Source: Nematostella vectensis | Taxonomy: Eukaryota; Cnidaria; Anthozoa; Actiniaria; Edwardsiidae | DNA length: 60,000 bases | Reading direction: 5' to 3' | NCBI RefSeq assembly: GCF_932526225.1 | Contig: NC_064048.1 | Location: 7,855,015 to 7,915,014, forward strand | Notes under the pieces: model-generated | Databases searched by the model: none | What the model saw: only the letters and a program-made list of their open reading frames with translations | What the model was told of the DNA's origin: nothing | Translations under genes and position numbers: made by a program | Part shown: piece by piece, positions 42,870 to 55,500 of the stretch | Layout: each line of letters begins with the position of its first letter | Position numbering within the stretch: position 1 is the stretch's first letter

Positions 42870-44189
42870 TTTTTTACAAAATGAAAACATAAATCATGGA
42901 ACGCTATTAGCTAGGGTTTTCGGCTTAATACGACCGAGTGGTCGACTTGACCGCGTTTGACTCATAACTAGCATGGGGTAGAGCGAGGCTCTCGCCTCGG
43001 AAACAATTGTGATACTTTGATTTTAAAATAACAAAGGGCCGTAACGAAAAGATAAACAAATGATCCGAGTTGTCATGGTATAATTTATCAACGCACAATA
43101 GGCTATGAAAAATATCCCTCATCGGTAGCATATTTTTTCCTGCTGACGGGCCTATTAATTACAGCCGCGCTGGTTAAATTAAAGCTCTATAGCCCTTAAT
43201 ATAATACTTAGAGAACTCATTGAAAGAAAATGTCTGGGAAAATTTATGTGCACCACATTTGTGCTTATTTAATGAATAAAAATCAGTCATATTTGCATGT
43301 TAGCAAAAGGGATGTAAATAAAGCCGCGTGGAGCCTAGATTCCAGTAGGTTTCCTTCTTCTTCAAATGTGCCTTTTTATAGTTATTTATATGTTTCTTGG
43401 CTCAGAATTCGATAGAATACAGCTGAAATAATAGAAATTGTTTTCAAATATGTGCATTTTGATCTTTTTTGTGTCTTGAAAAGGTATGAAAATCTTACCA
43501 CAGGGTACCTGCAACACCAGATTTCTAAAATAAAATAATTGCCCCTTATTTATGGATCCGCAAATGGTACCGGTGGGCACCGGTCTCAATATTGATTACC
43601 ATCCTCTAGGCTATATTTATACCAAGTTTGGGGCTTTTTTCCGCTGTGTATAGATTGAGCTCTTTTTGTGCGCTCAGCCACCCGACATATAGGCCAGGCT
43701 CGGGGGTAATATTTTCTCAATGACGTATGCTTTTGTGTTTACACAGTTTAGAATAGATTTCTCCTCGTGTTGGTTTGATAAATAGAGTTGGCGGTTTTTA
43801 GCTATTCAAGTACTGAAAGTGGAAAGTGCTCTGAAAACACCCCGCCTCTTACTTCCGCTCTCTTCCTTTTACTCGATAATTTACCCAGAATTTACCCGCT
43901 TATATGAAAAGAAGGCGATTATTGGAGCGGCGCTTATTTCAAAATATGTTTAGACAAAAAAGTGCTTTTAACAACGTAAGGGAAGAAATAATCCTCCAAT
44001 AAAGAGGCTTATTCGGGCAACTAATAAACTAGACTAGAAATACTGCTTTTTCGGCCATCTTTGTTTCCAAATCACTTTTGGTCGCTCACCATCAATTGTT
44101 AAACCCATCTCTCATACCAGTTCTCGATCGACATTTTGATACAGGGTTTAGGGGAGGGCCTTATTTTTTGAACAGGTATTCTGATCAAT
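42870..44189. other. Host DNA right of the Polinton
   Basis: AT-rich; no gene, RNA or transposon end recognised. The open frames have no domain-like sequence. Confidence 0.5.
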
Positions 44190-44395
44190 TTCCGACCCTC
44201 CTACAAGTCTGGGGAGAACCCCAGACCCCTACAAAAAGATATATAAATGTGATGCGCCCTTCCCTTACATCATTATCCCCTAAAGTGTGGCTTCCGACCC
44301 TCCTACAAGTCTGGGGAGAACCCCAGACCCCTACAAAAAGATATATAAATGTGATGCGCCCTCCTCTTACATCATTATCCCCTAAAGTGTGGCTT
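44190..44395. repeat. Two-copy tandem duplication, unit 102 bp
   Basis: The unit begins TCCGACCCTCCTACAAGTCT and ends CCCCTAAAGTGTGGCT. The copies differ at only a few positions, so the duplication is recent. The internal GTCTGGGGAGAACCCCAGAC is a perfect inverted repeat. Confidence 0.9.
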
Positions 44396-44502
44396 CTACA
44401 ATTTTTATCTTTTGCAGTTTTGTTTTTATTAACTTTTATTACTGAATTTACGAATTTCAATTCATGTCAAAGTCCTTCCATACTAACTTTTCAGATTGGT
44501 GA

Positions 44503-46488
44503 CACGGCAAAAAAGTCCGTGTTTTCTGTTCGGATAATGCGAGGAAATTCGCAGAAAACGCAACATAATCTTGGCATTTTCCTCGAATTATCCGATTGGA
44601 AACGCGCGTGTTTCTCAGCATTTTTCCTAACAGAATTTTCTAGTTTGAAGTACGTGCCGTTTTCCTTCTCGTTTTCCAGAATAGGAAAATTCAGGAAAAT
44701 GCGAGTTTTCCAAGCGTTTTCTTTCTAAGGAAAACGCAAGAAAAACTAGCGTTTTACCAGACGGGAAATGTAAGTTTTCCTACTTGATCATTGTAGGATT
44801 ATTCTAGGATAATGCGCGTTTTCCCTACAGGATTATTTCGTAAAATTCCAGTTTTCCCAGCATTTTCTCTTAAGGATTATTCCAGGTAATTCGATGATAA
44901 TACGCGTTTTCCATACAGGATCATTTCGGAAAATTCCAGTTTTCCCAGCATTTTTTCTAAAGGATTATTCCAGTTAATTCGAGGATAATACGCGTTTTCC
45001 ATACAGGATTATTCCAGATAATTCCAGTTTTCCCAGCATTTTCTCGATAGGATTATTCCAGATAATTCCAGTTTTCCCAGCATTTAGTCTACAGGATTAT
45101 TCGAGTTAGCAGGAAAGTTCGAGTAGGCGAAAATCTTTGTCAAGTCACTCGAACAAGCAAACCTTGGCTACAATAGCTGAAGTGGGCCACGAAGTCATTT
45201 CCTTTCCTTCTTTATTATTTTTTTGTTTGCCAGCGTAACCCTTTGTTTTCACCTTTTGCAATTATTTGTTTTTCAATCAAGTTCTAGCAACGAAAATAAT
45301 AGGCTGTGTTTTTATTCTTATTTATTATTAATTCAAGCAGAGTCTGAATACTCGTGCCGTTTCATTTTAGTGATGCCAATAAAAAAATACACGCCATACA
45401 AACATGAAAGATATTGTTTTTCTGGTGCGCTGACCATAAGGTTAAAAGACAGAATCCTGCCACAAACAACAGGTAAAATATGTACTTTTATACTTAAAGT
45501 ATGCTCTGAGAAAATGTAACGGCCGTAAGGTTCATTCAAAAACAGTTATCAAGTTAGAAATACCATTATGATTTCGAGTTGACTTTTGTGTCGATTGTGA
45601 ATATTCGAGTCTGTAACTTCTTTAAGTAAAACATTTCAAACTGTAAAACAATTTTCGCTGGGATTCATATTTTCATATTTTTCTATTTTTTTATATTATT
45701 CTACAAATATTTACGCGAGGGACCGTCCCTATGAGGCGTGTGAAGAAGTTTGAGTTCACAAGGTTCGCGAACTTCACAACACTCAAAAGGACATGAAGTA
45801 AATAAGTGAAAAAAATCAGTTGTGTTCAGTAAGCTTTGGGGTTGTTTTGTGTAAGTTTTTGCTGCTTTGGTGGAACACAGCCGTAGATATCAGATATAAA
45901 TGCCAATTAAACAAGAAAAACACAAGAAAGCAGCCGATCTACGACGAGCATACGATCGTAAGAGTCTTGATTTTCCTGCCAAGGAAAATGCGACCAAACA
46001 GGGTGGTTATTATACGAGGTTAATTTTACATGCGTTTTCTGCTGGTCAGGAAAATCTTTGGATTACTCGCGTTATCCTACTCGGTAAACGCCGAGAAAAC
46101 GCGATGGATCTTTCCAAATTTTCCTACCAGGGAAAATGCAAGGAAAATGCGACCAAACGGGGTTATTATACGGGGTTAATTTTCCATGCGTTTTCTGGTC
46201 AGGAAAATATTGGATTACTCGCGTTATCCTTCTCGGTAAACGCCGGGAAAATGCGATGGATTTTTCCCTATTTTCTTGCTAAGGAATATGCGAGGAAAAC
46301 GAATGGAATATCTCAGATTATCGGAGCCGGAAAATGTGAGATTATCTGATGTGGAAGATGCGAGGAAAACGCCATTGAAAATCTAAAATTTTACATAGGC
46401 GGGAAAATCCCAAGATTATTGCGGATTTTCTCAATTAGAAATTGGAAAATAGGAAATGGAAATGGGAAACGCAGACTTTTTTGCCGTG
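44503..46488. mobile_element. Non-autonomous DNA transposon, CACTA/EnSpm-like, 2.0 kb
   Basis: The left end CACGGCAAAAAAGTCCGTGT and the inverted right end (CACGGCAAAAAAGTCTGCGT) match for at least 15 bp and are flanked by TGA on both sides (44500-44502, 46489-46491). Ends beginning CAC with a 3-bp duplication fit EnSpm/CACTA. The interior is packed with variants of AGGAAAATGCGAG and GGATTATTCCAG, like the subterminal repeats of that group. No transposase is present. Confidence 0.75.
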
Positions 46489-46657
46489 TGATATGAAAAG
46501 ATATGTAAAAATGTTTTCAGTTCGGAAGGAGCTAATGATGCTGTTTTGCGGGTTTTTCAAGAGAGCATAAGATAAGAGAGGGACACTTTGGTATTACCCG
46601 CGCGCCATGTTGATTCCCAATCCGGCTATTTAGTAAATAAATCCCTTCTGGCGGCTT

Positions 46658-46782
46658 GGATATCGGCGGATAATGTCCAAGGATGAGAAATGGTACGAAA
46701 AATAAACAGTTGGCCGAGAAACTGGCAACTGTGAAATTTTGAGGACCATTTCTCATGCCCGGACATTATCCGCCGATATCAC
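46658..46782. repeat. Inverted repeat, arms about 35 bp
   Basis: GATATCGGCGGATAATGTCC with GAGAAATGG at the left is mirrored by CCATTTCTCAT...GGACATTATCCGCCGATATC at the right, with about 50 bp between. It could be a foldback MITE or form a hairpin. No target duplication was identified. Confidence 0.75.
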
Positions 46783-46857
46783 AGTGAGCCAAAGAAGGGG
46801 TTTATTTATTTTATATCCCAGTCAGTGACTACACTGAAAATGCGAAAAGTGTCTTCA

Positions 46858-47127
46858 TAACGCGCTGACGTGCACTGGAATGACGCCACGAGCGCGCGCT
46901 GTTATTTTTGCCATTCGCAATTCATAAAAATCCATGCAACAATCCAAAACAAAAACTACAAACTCAAAACTTGCATTTCAACTGATGTATTTTCACCTAG
47001 ACTGTTTTCTTATTGTTCTGCTAAGAGCTGGAATAAAAATTGAAGCAAAAGTTTTTAATTTTGATTTAATTTTTAATTTTGCGCGCTGACGTGCACGGGA
47101 ATGACGCCTCGAGCGCGCGCTGTTGTT
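46858..47127. repeat. Two direct copies of a GC-rich 43-bp block, 222 bp apart
   Basis: GCGCTGACGTGCAC-GGAATGACGCC-CGAGCGCGCGCTGTT occurs at 46861-46903 and 47083-47125. Each copy holds TGACGT and GCGCGC motifs. The DNA between is AT-rich with no gene. Confidence 0.75.
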
Positions 47128-48545
47128 AAGTTTTTTGTCATTGGTTTTTCTTTCGCGTTTCAGGATAAATTTAAAAAAAACATATCGATGATAATTCTAT
47201 GAAAGAAATAAAGCATTCTTTGTTTTGAAAACCTTGTGTTTGTTTGAGGATTTATTGAACAGACGAAATTTCACTTTGGCTGGACGTTATCGACTGATAT
47301 TTGTCCTGTGAAATTGTGCACGTGACCTGTATTGACCAATAAGCGCGCGTGAGAATTCATCACTGGGATATAATTTTTAGTAACCACAAGAGACCATGGT
47401 CTCATGGTAACCACTATCCACCACTGCGCGTGAGCATTTTTACTGACCCTACCCCCGCGCTTTGGCATTTACATCTTGTTGTTTGCCGCTGTTTTGTGAC
47501 TTGAAACCGGAAAAAACACCTTATTCGCACTAATAACATCGAAAATTTCATTCTAGCCTCAAAGATACAGGCAGTTGCGGTTTATTAATATTCGAGAATT
47601 GCAAGATTTCAAAAACGTGTAAAAAAAAGAGACTTCATTCAAAATCAAGAGCGGAAAACCTCGTGCTTCGAAGACCGCTACCGCTCAAACTTTGTTGCTT
47701 CTTCGTGGTTTTCTCAACATTCATTATTTTCTTAATGGAAATCTGTAAGTTAGATATGATATTGATTTTTGTGAATATTCCGGTGAATTGCAAAGAAATC
47801 CAAGAAAAATACATTTCATAAAACTATCCTTGTAGCGAGGGAATTTTTGTGATGATCAAAGCAAGCAAGCTGATGTATCTGAGCTTCTCTAATAGAAAAT
47901 AAAGCGGGAGATATTACTGTACTTCTTTGATGTTGTTTCTAGGCATTTCTATAACTATTAAGTGAGCTTATATTATACAAGCTGCCTTACACCGCAAACG
48001 CGGTATCACATCCATTTTATCGCTCGTCGCTATTTGCTTTTTTCTTGACTTGACTTCGCCGCTCAGACTAACAAAACAGTCAAACTATTTAGGGATTAAG
48101 CTTTCTGTGAGTATATTTGCCAATCTTGCTTACTTAAGTTACTTACTTACCGTAAGTAGAGCATATCAAGACTAGAGTTTAGTTTCAAAAACGTAACCGT
48201 TTTTTTTAGCATTTTTTGGTCTGGGGGAGGGCCTTTATTTTTGGTCGCCTTTTGGGGGGAGGGTCACCATTTTTATGCTTAAGATTGGGGGTCGAAATTT
48301 TTGAACCAGAACAAGAAAATCAACTAAGCAACTCCCCCCGATAAATAATGACCTTTCCCTAACAGCAAGCCACTGTTAAAAACAAATAGAAAAGACAAGG
48401 AAAAGAGAAATTTCGAGGAAGCCTAAATATACGGGCCCCGCCCTATAATTATTATGGCAATACGTTCATGACCGGGGCAAGGTCAGAGAATTGGGAGCTC
48501 TTTTGTTTACTTGAGCAGGGTAAAGAAGGGTTATGGACTGAGCGG
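47128..48545. other. Intergenic DNA
   Basis: No gene or RNA recognised. AT-rich with scattered simple-sequence stretches. Confidence 0.5.
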
Positions 48546-48548
48546 CAG

Positions 48549-48991
48549 AGGTCGTCTACACGGGTAATTTGTACTTGACAAGTTGTACTTGACGATTCTA
48601 GTCGCACGTGTAAACGTGCTGTCCACACGAGTAACTTTTACTTGACAAATTTTCCGTTTGATGAGCCGGTGATGCCTTTAGACAGAGGCGATACAAAAAA
48701 TAACAAAGCTTGCCTCACAAAATGGTGCCTCTGACATAGAGACAGACCGTGGCAGCAACAGCAGCAATATCAGCTTTTTTAATAGTCCACAAGCATAAGA
48801 AAAGGGGGCCTACCAACTACTTTTATCGGAAAAAAAAAACTTGTTAAGCGTCTACACGATCAACTTTGTGCGCTTGCAAACACGCCAGCTTTTGAAGAAA
48901 GTAAACTTGTCAAGTAAAACTTGTCAATTTTCCCCATCTGCCCGAGCAAATATCTCTTGTCAAGTAAAAATTGCCCGTGTAGACGGCCCTA
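48549..48991. mobile_element. Foldback MITE with GTCTACACGGG ends
   Basis: The left end GTCGTCTACACGGGTAATTT with GTACTTGACAAG is matched inverted by CTTGTCAAGTAAAAATTGCC with CGTGTAGACGGCC at the right. The motif TTTACTTGACAA recurs several times in each arm. Non-coding; the exact target duplication is not clear. Right beside it CGATCGATAAACAATCGG occurs twice (48998-49052). Confidence 0.7.
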
Positions 48992-49334
48992 AAAAGCGAT
49001 CGATAAACAATCGGAAGAGTGCACCAGTTGAAGGACGATCGATAAACAATCGGGACCTGGGAGCGCAACGCAGGTTAAGTTTAACCTTGCTTGAATTCAA
49101 ATTAACTTTATGTGGAAGCGATTTTATTAATTAACCAAATCGACCTTAAAAGTATACATAAAATTGCAAACGTCGTCCGTATCGCATTTTGCTGGAGAAC
49201 ATCTCTCTCTTTACCATGCCCAGACCCATGGGGAAATAGATAATGGCACCGGACACCATGTCTAGTGTGCACACCATTATGATGGTAAAGGCACCTGGAA
49301 CCTCAGTACTATTAACACCACAATAGTCTTATCA

Positions 49335-49535
49335 CCAGGTAAGCCGTGATACTTGCACTGAAAGCCGTTGGTATCTACACGGAAAGCGTGTTATCTTCAC
49401 TGTAAGCCGTGGTATATGCACTGTAAGCCGTGGTATATGCACTGTAAGCCGTGGTATATGCACTGTAAGCTGTGGTATCTGCACTACAGGCCATGGTATC
49501 TGTAATGCCAGCAATGTATTGCAAACTGCAGCATA
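49335..49535. repeat. Tandem array, unit about 21 bp
   Basis: About nine copies of variants of GTGGTATATGCACTGTAAGCC. It lies just past the 3' end of the zinc-finger gene (stop at 49543 on the minus strand), so it is probably in its 3' UTR. Confidence 0.85.
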
Positions 49536-49542
49536 TCCATTT

Positions 49543-52500
49543 TTAAACACGCCTTACAGACATTGAACAGTCATGTTTTGCCATTTCATCTTCCCCGACG
49601 AACCGACGTTTGCATTTTTCACACTTCAAGAGAGAGTTCGCTATAGTACTACTCAAGTGCCTAATGAATAAACTGTAAAAGCGAAACGACCAGTCACAGT
49701 TAACACACCTGATAGAGTCAGTTGATACTTCCTCCAGATCAGAATAGAGGCACGCCCGTGTGACGGGCAGTGGTTGACTTGCAAACGTGTTCTGGGCCGC
49801 ATGCCCATTCAATGGGGTATCTTTAAGCCCATCGCATAAAGCGTTGTGTCGAGAAACATCGTTCGAATTCCATAGGAGGATGGGACATCGTTCGCATTTG
49901 TAAGCACCTTCAGCCCGTGGAGGTAGACTACGGGATTGCTCGTGCCTCTCTACATGCAGGAGAAAGTAGCTATGATTGGTGATGGCTCTACCACAGTATT
50001 TACACGTGAATATATTGCTCTTGGTTTTCATATTGTGGTGAGCTTTCACATGATGCAACAGCCGAGAGCGAGCTGTAAAACCTTTTCTGCAAACTATGCA
50101 TTGATGTGGTTTCACGTTGATTCTTGTCGTGGGATTGGAGCTTTGACCCAATGAACTTTCGTTGTAAGTTGTCCTTGCTTGGTTTCCAATGCTGTAGAGC
50201 ACGGTGGTATTTTAAACCACGCTCCGTGTTGTATACCTTTTTGCAGGATTCACACTGGAACATCTCTTGTGAGCGGACTTTAGGAGTTGACGCATTTTCA
50301 CCCTTTTCATACGTTTGCGGCGCATCAGGTGTTATATGCGGAGTTGGCTTTGCAACGCGACTCTTTGTCCGACCGCTTTTTGTCGACTTTCTATGTGTTA
50401 TAGCGTAGTGGTACATGATACCAAGGTGGATGCGGTACTTCTTACTGCATGTTCGGCATTGGAAAACACTCTTCGCGCTGTCTTTCGAGGCACTACTCTG
50501 TGTTCACTTGAATCTTGTTGAATGGTTATTTTTAGAGATTGTAGCATCACGCCATGGTAGACTTCTTTACTGTGGCTTTCCGGTGTTTTATCGCGCGGTG
50601 GCACGCAAGCCCTCGGTGTGTGTTGTACTCCCTTTTACAGAGAACACATTTGAAGAGTTTATGCTTACTTGCAGTCGACGCCACTTTGCCGTCAGATTCT
50701 TTCCGTGTGTTTATTCCGTGCCGTATAGAGCGATGAAAGTTAAGACCTACGTGCGTTTTGAATTCTTTTTCGCAGATATCGCATTTGAAGAGTTTCTGGT
50801 TACCTGTAGTCGAGGCCGCATCGCCGTTAAATTCTTCCGGTGAGTGTTTTCCGTGCCGTAAGGAGTGATGGAATTTGAGACCTAACAATGTATTGAATTT
50901 ATTTTTGCAGAGATCGCATTTGAAGGGCTTTTGTTCATCTACAGTTGACGCCTCTTTGCTGTCCATTTCTATTTCTGCTGATTCCTTCTGAAAATACCAT
51001 TCTTTGTGTTTGTTGGTAAAATGGCATTTCATTGCCTTCTGAGATCTGGGGAAGGCAGAATCATCTTTGCACACGCTATCTGGGATAAAAAAAATGCCTC
51101 GATGCTTAACATTGCAGTGATATCTAAGAATTCTGTGCTCTCGGAAGACTTTTCCGCAACGAATACATGACCTCTGGTTTGGAAAGTCATGCGTTTCAAA
51201 AGCTACCCACTGGCAAAGAACTTCGGGGGGAATGGGTTGGTCCTTTAATTTATGCACTTTACCTCCGTGTTGTTGCCTGATATGGGCTATGAACTCTTCC
51301 TTTTTCTCAAAGCTTATTTGGCACTTTTTACATGCGAATGCCCCCTCGCACTCGATAGACTCAGGCTTAGGAAATGTCTGCTCATTTTCGGTAAGGTTGT
51401 CCTTATTGGCCGCTGAAAGAAGTTTCTCTCTCGTAACTTTGTTCTTTTTACGATGAGTTTTGCGTTGATGTCTTGTCAAGGTTAGTGACTTTGTGAAGGT
51501 TGCCCCACAAATGCTGCAATAATAAGCAGGAATTTTTTTCACCTTTTCAAAATCACAATCGGTAGGCTCAAACTTGGGGAATACCTCTTTATAAGGAGCT
51601 GGGGAGTCACAATCAGGCAACGAAAAACCGTTTTGTGCTGAATTCGAGGGGACTGAATCTTCCTTACACATGCTGCCAGGGATATAAAACTTATCTCCAT
51701 GCTTCGATTTGCAGTGACTTATTAGAATACTGTGCTCTACAAACATTTGCCCACAGCAGATACATAACGTCTGGTTTGGAAAGTCCCGCATTTCGAATGC
51801 TACCCAACCACCATGACCGTCGAAAAAAAGAGGTTGGTCCTTCAACGTAGCCACTATACCCTCGTGTTGTTTATTGATATGAGCTACGAATTCTTCCTTA
51901 ATCTCGAAGCTATTTTGGCACGTTTTACACATGAATGGCCCTTCGTTTTCGGTAGACCCGGACTTGATTATGTTCTTTCCCCGATGGATTCGGCGATGGT
52001 GTCTAGACAACGCCTTAGACTTGCCAAAGCTTGCCCCACAAATGCTACAACAATAGACAGATATACTTTGCGGGTTGGTGGTTTTAGATTTGGGAAATGT
52101 CTCCATTAATTTAGAGGAGCTGTTCTTGGCCGACGACAGAATTTTGTTCTTTCTCCGGTGAGTTTTGCGTTGATGTTTTTTTAACGTAAGGGACTTAGAA
52201 AATCCTGCTCCACAAATGTTGCAGTGGTAACCGGGACGTTTCGGTAGCTTCTTGACGACAAAATCAACAGTGGAATCATCTTTGGAATAGTTAAGACTGA
52301 CAGTAGATGCCTTAAGACCTGTAGAATGGCCCTCATCAGAACCAGAATAGTTCAAATTTGATGAATCAATCTTGCTGTTATTTCTGTGCTTTTCGTGATG
52401 ATGCTTCTTTAGAGCCTTAGAACTCTCGAATGAAAAATCGCAATATCTACACAAGAAAGGAAAGTATCCAGGACTGATTGCGAGGATTTTGTCCGCAAGG

Positions 52501-55500
52501 TCTGAAAGTTCCGCCTTAGACAAATGCTGAAGATGGTGACGCCTGAATTCACTTCGGCAAGAAAGGCTTACCCCACAGACGCCACAATCAATATATCCTT
52601 CAGAATTCGTTAGCGGGTCTTCTAACTTCAAAGCATTATGTACAGAACATGCATGCCTTTGAAGTCTCCGGATTTGTAAGAAGCTTATGCCACATAATTT
52701 ACACGTGAAACACTTGGAAGGGTTTTGTTTTTTCGGAGAACCAAAGGATCCGTGCTTGTGACTGAGGTTCTTAGAACCAAAGGATCCTTGCTTGTGACTG
52801 AGGTTCTTAGAACCAAAGGATCCTTGCTTGTGACTGAGGTTCTTAACGGAAGCATTCTTGTCATGTTTCGTGTTTTCTATCCTTTTTTCTACCAACGTAT
52901 TGTTAAGACGAACAGTTTTAGACACTTTTTCTGAACAATTTTGTTCACTGCCCTTGGGAACCTTAGTATATTGAACACGTTTAGATAATCCATCTGTTTC
53001 TTTTTGCTTGAGTTCAGCAGCTGACGTCGTCTTACCCTTTTTCAACACTGTTATCAAGTGAGGGCTTCCTTTGCCGTCAGCTACAGTAGCATCTAATTGC
53101 GGCAAAGAGTGTGTATGACGCCGATGAAAATTTAGGTATACAAGGCGATGGAATCTTTCATCGCAGGCCTGACACTGGTACTTAACACGCGCGGCTTCGT
53201 GTTCCTCACGTGTCTTATTCTCATATTGCGCTTTGTGACGCCGTAGATAGCAATCGTTCGTGAAATTCTTCCCGCAAATCAAGCATTCGAATTCATAAGT
53301 GTTTTTTCTACGTCGCTTCCCTTGGACGAGAGACACACTTTTTATTTCTGGTGATTCTGCCTTGCGTTTCAGTTTTGACTCAGCATTTTTCTTGTGCCTA
53401 AGCTCGCAAGGCATCACATGTTCGATACTGCGACTTGGATATTGAAAGCCTCTTCCGCAATATGAACAAACGTAGGGGAACTTTCCTAACTGCTTGTCAA
53501 CGATGATCCTGGGGTCTTTGTCCAATCTTTGTTTTTCATTAGCCGGTGGCGACCTGGGACCACCAAAGAAATCGTCTGGTGCATTTTTAGAGTTTTTCTT
53601 CGTCTTGCTTTCAGCATTATTTGCCTGAAAAAAAAAATTAAAATTAACAGGAGATTAAAACATTCAACCCCTAATATTGGTTAGCGGTTTTTTTTTCCTG
53701 GCTTGCCTTCATTACTAACAATCGAATGCTATGCTCCAACAGAAAAAATCTACGGACCCAAAGTCCTAATAGTTGACTAAGAGCAAACCTAGACTCTTGG
53801 TTCATCGGTTTACGGAGAATATTCTCGTGATCAAACACCAGCCGTTTAAACACGAACGCGCGCTATAAAAGGGATAGCTCCACCCCCTCTTTCGCAAGCT
53901 CTCGCGCAAGTCGTCGTCATTCACAACTAGACTTCATTGAGTGCGGACCTCTGTAAACCGCCGGAAGAAAACATGCTATAAGTAGAGCCGTACGACAAAC
54001 TACAACAACGTTTATGTACAAAAGAGTGTTAAAGAGCTATAAAGAATATTCGGGAAAGTGTTTGAAATCCATTCTCTACAAAACCAAGAGCAAAAATTGT
54101 GCTTGAGAAATCAAACACAGCGCGCGCTCGTTTGAAATAGCGTCATTACAGTGCGCGCACATACAAACAACAAACCTATCTAATCCTCGCTACTTTTTGT
54201 TCTGTTTCAAGAAACAGCTGTTGATAAGGCTATGTTTGCTTCAATAGTGTGTCATCGTCACTCTAGAACTCTATTGTAGTATTTTGGTCTCTCTCTCTAC
54301 GGAGCTCTGCACTCAGTGATGTCAAATGACGAATGAAAGCTTGCCTTAGTCAAGTCCCTTTTATAGTGCGCATTCGTGTTTAAAAACAATTCAGAACAAA
54401 CATTCAGCAACAATCTATATGTTTAACTTATTTTTTCTACCATTTGGTTCAGAGAGAAGCTAAATCTTATTTTTCAAAGTTGCCTCAAGGGCAAATGTAA
54501 TTAAAGAAAGGGATCTTTCTCACCTTTTTATTTTTCTGCACATGTTTCGGCTCGCAAACTGTCAAATGTCTCAGACATCGGTTTGGGTATTGAAAACCAT
54601 AATCACAATAACAACATCGATAGGGACGTTTGCCATACTCTCTTTTTACAACAATCCTGGGGTCCAAGATGCGGTCATTTCCGTCTCTCCCACAACCAGA
54701 GTCTCCTGTTCTTGGCATGTTGACGAAGCTACACTTGGGCTTAGTGACTTCTAGTTGCTCAGCCATAGCGGGATCTTCAGTATCGCTACCCTGTAAATGC
54801 GCAAGCTTAGTATTTAATCATATAATGCTGATTGCATCACTACCCAGCCACCGCCAAAACTTCTCAAACTTTGATAATTTGATCCATCTGGCACCTATCT
54901 TTTTAGGACACGTATGATACACATAGAACATCTACTATGTCCTAGAAAAGCCATTTTGATTTTAATGACCCATTCTCAAAAGAAAAAAAAACAAGAATTA
55001 ATAAACAATTGCAATAGGTTAAACACACACATACACATGTATGACTTAATCACTTTTGAATGGCAGGGGAATGTTTGCAAGTTGAGACTTGGTAAAGATG
55101 GCAGCATAGTAATGTGAATGGATGTACTGTTGATTTCAGTCTTACTTTAAGATTGGTCATCATTTTCGCTCAGAGTTTTTAATAGACGTTTTGGATGGGA
55201 TCATAATATTCTGAGTACGCGTATTCAGAAATAGGTTAAAATGCAGAGGCCTTTTCTCTTATATATACATACAGTACTTAACAGTAGACATTATACTCTG
55301 GCTTGACTGCTTACAAGTTGATTTATAGAATGAAACTATTTTTTCCGACCTTACTCAGTTTTAGTGCAATTTTTATTTTCCCTAAAAAGTTTTATAATCA
55401 CCACAAAACATGTAAGATGTCATATCGACATCTCTGCAAAATACAAGAATGAAAAGGAGCTACTGCAATATTTGCAATAAAGTTGCTATAAATAAAGACT

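Noticed and set aside
49930-50160. Plus-strand open frames across the zinc-finger exons
   Set aside because: Shadows of the minus-strand C2H2 coding sequence.
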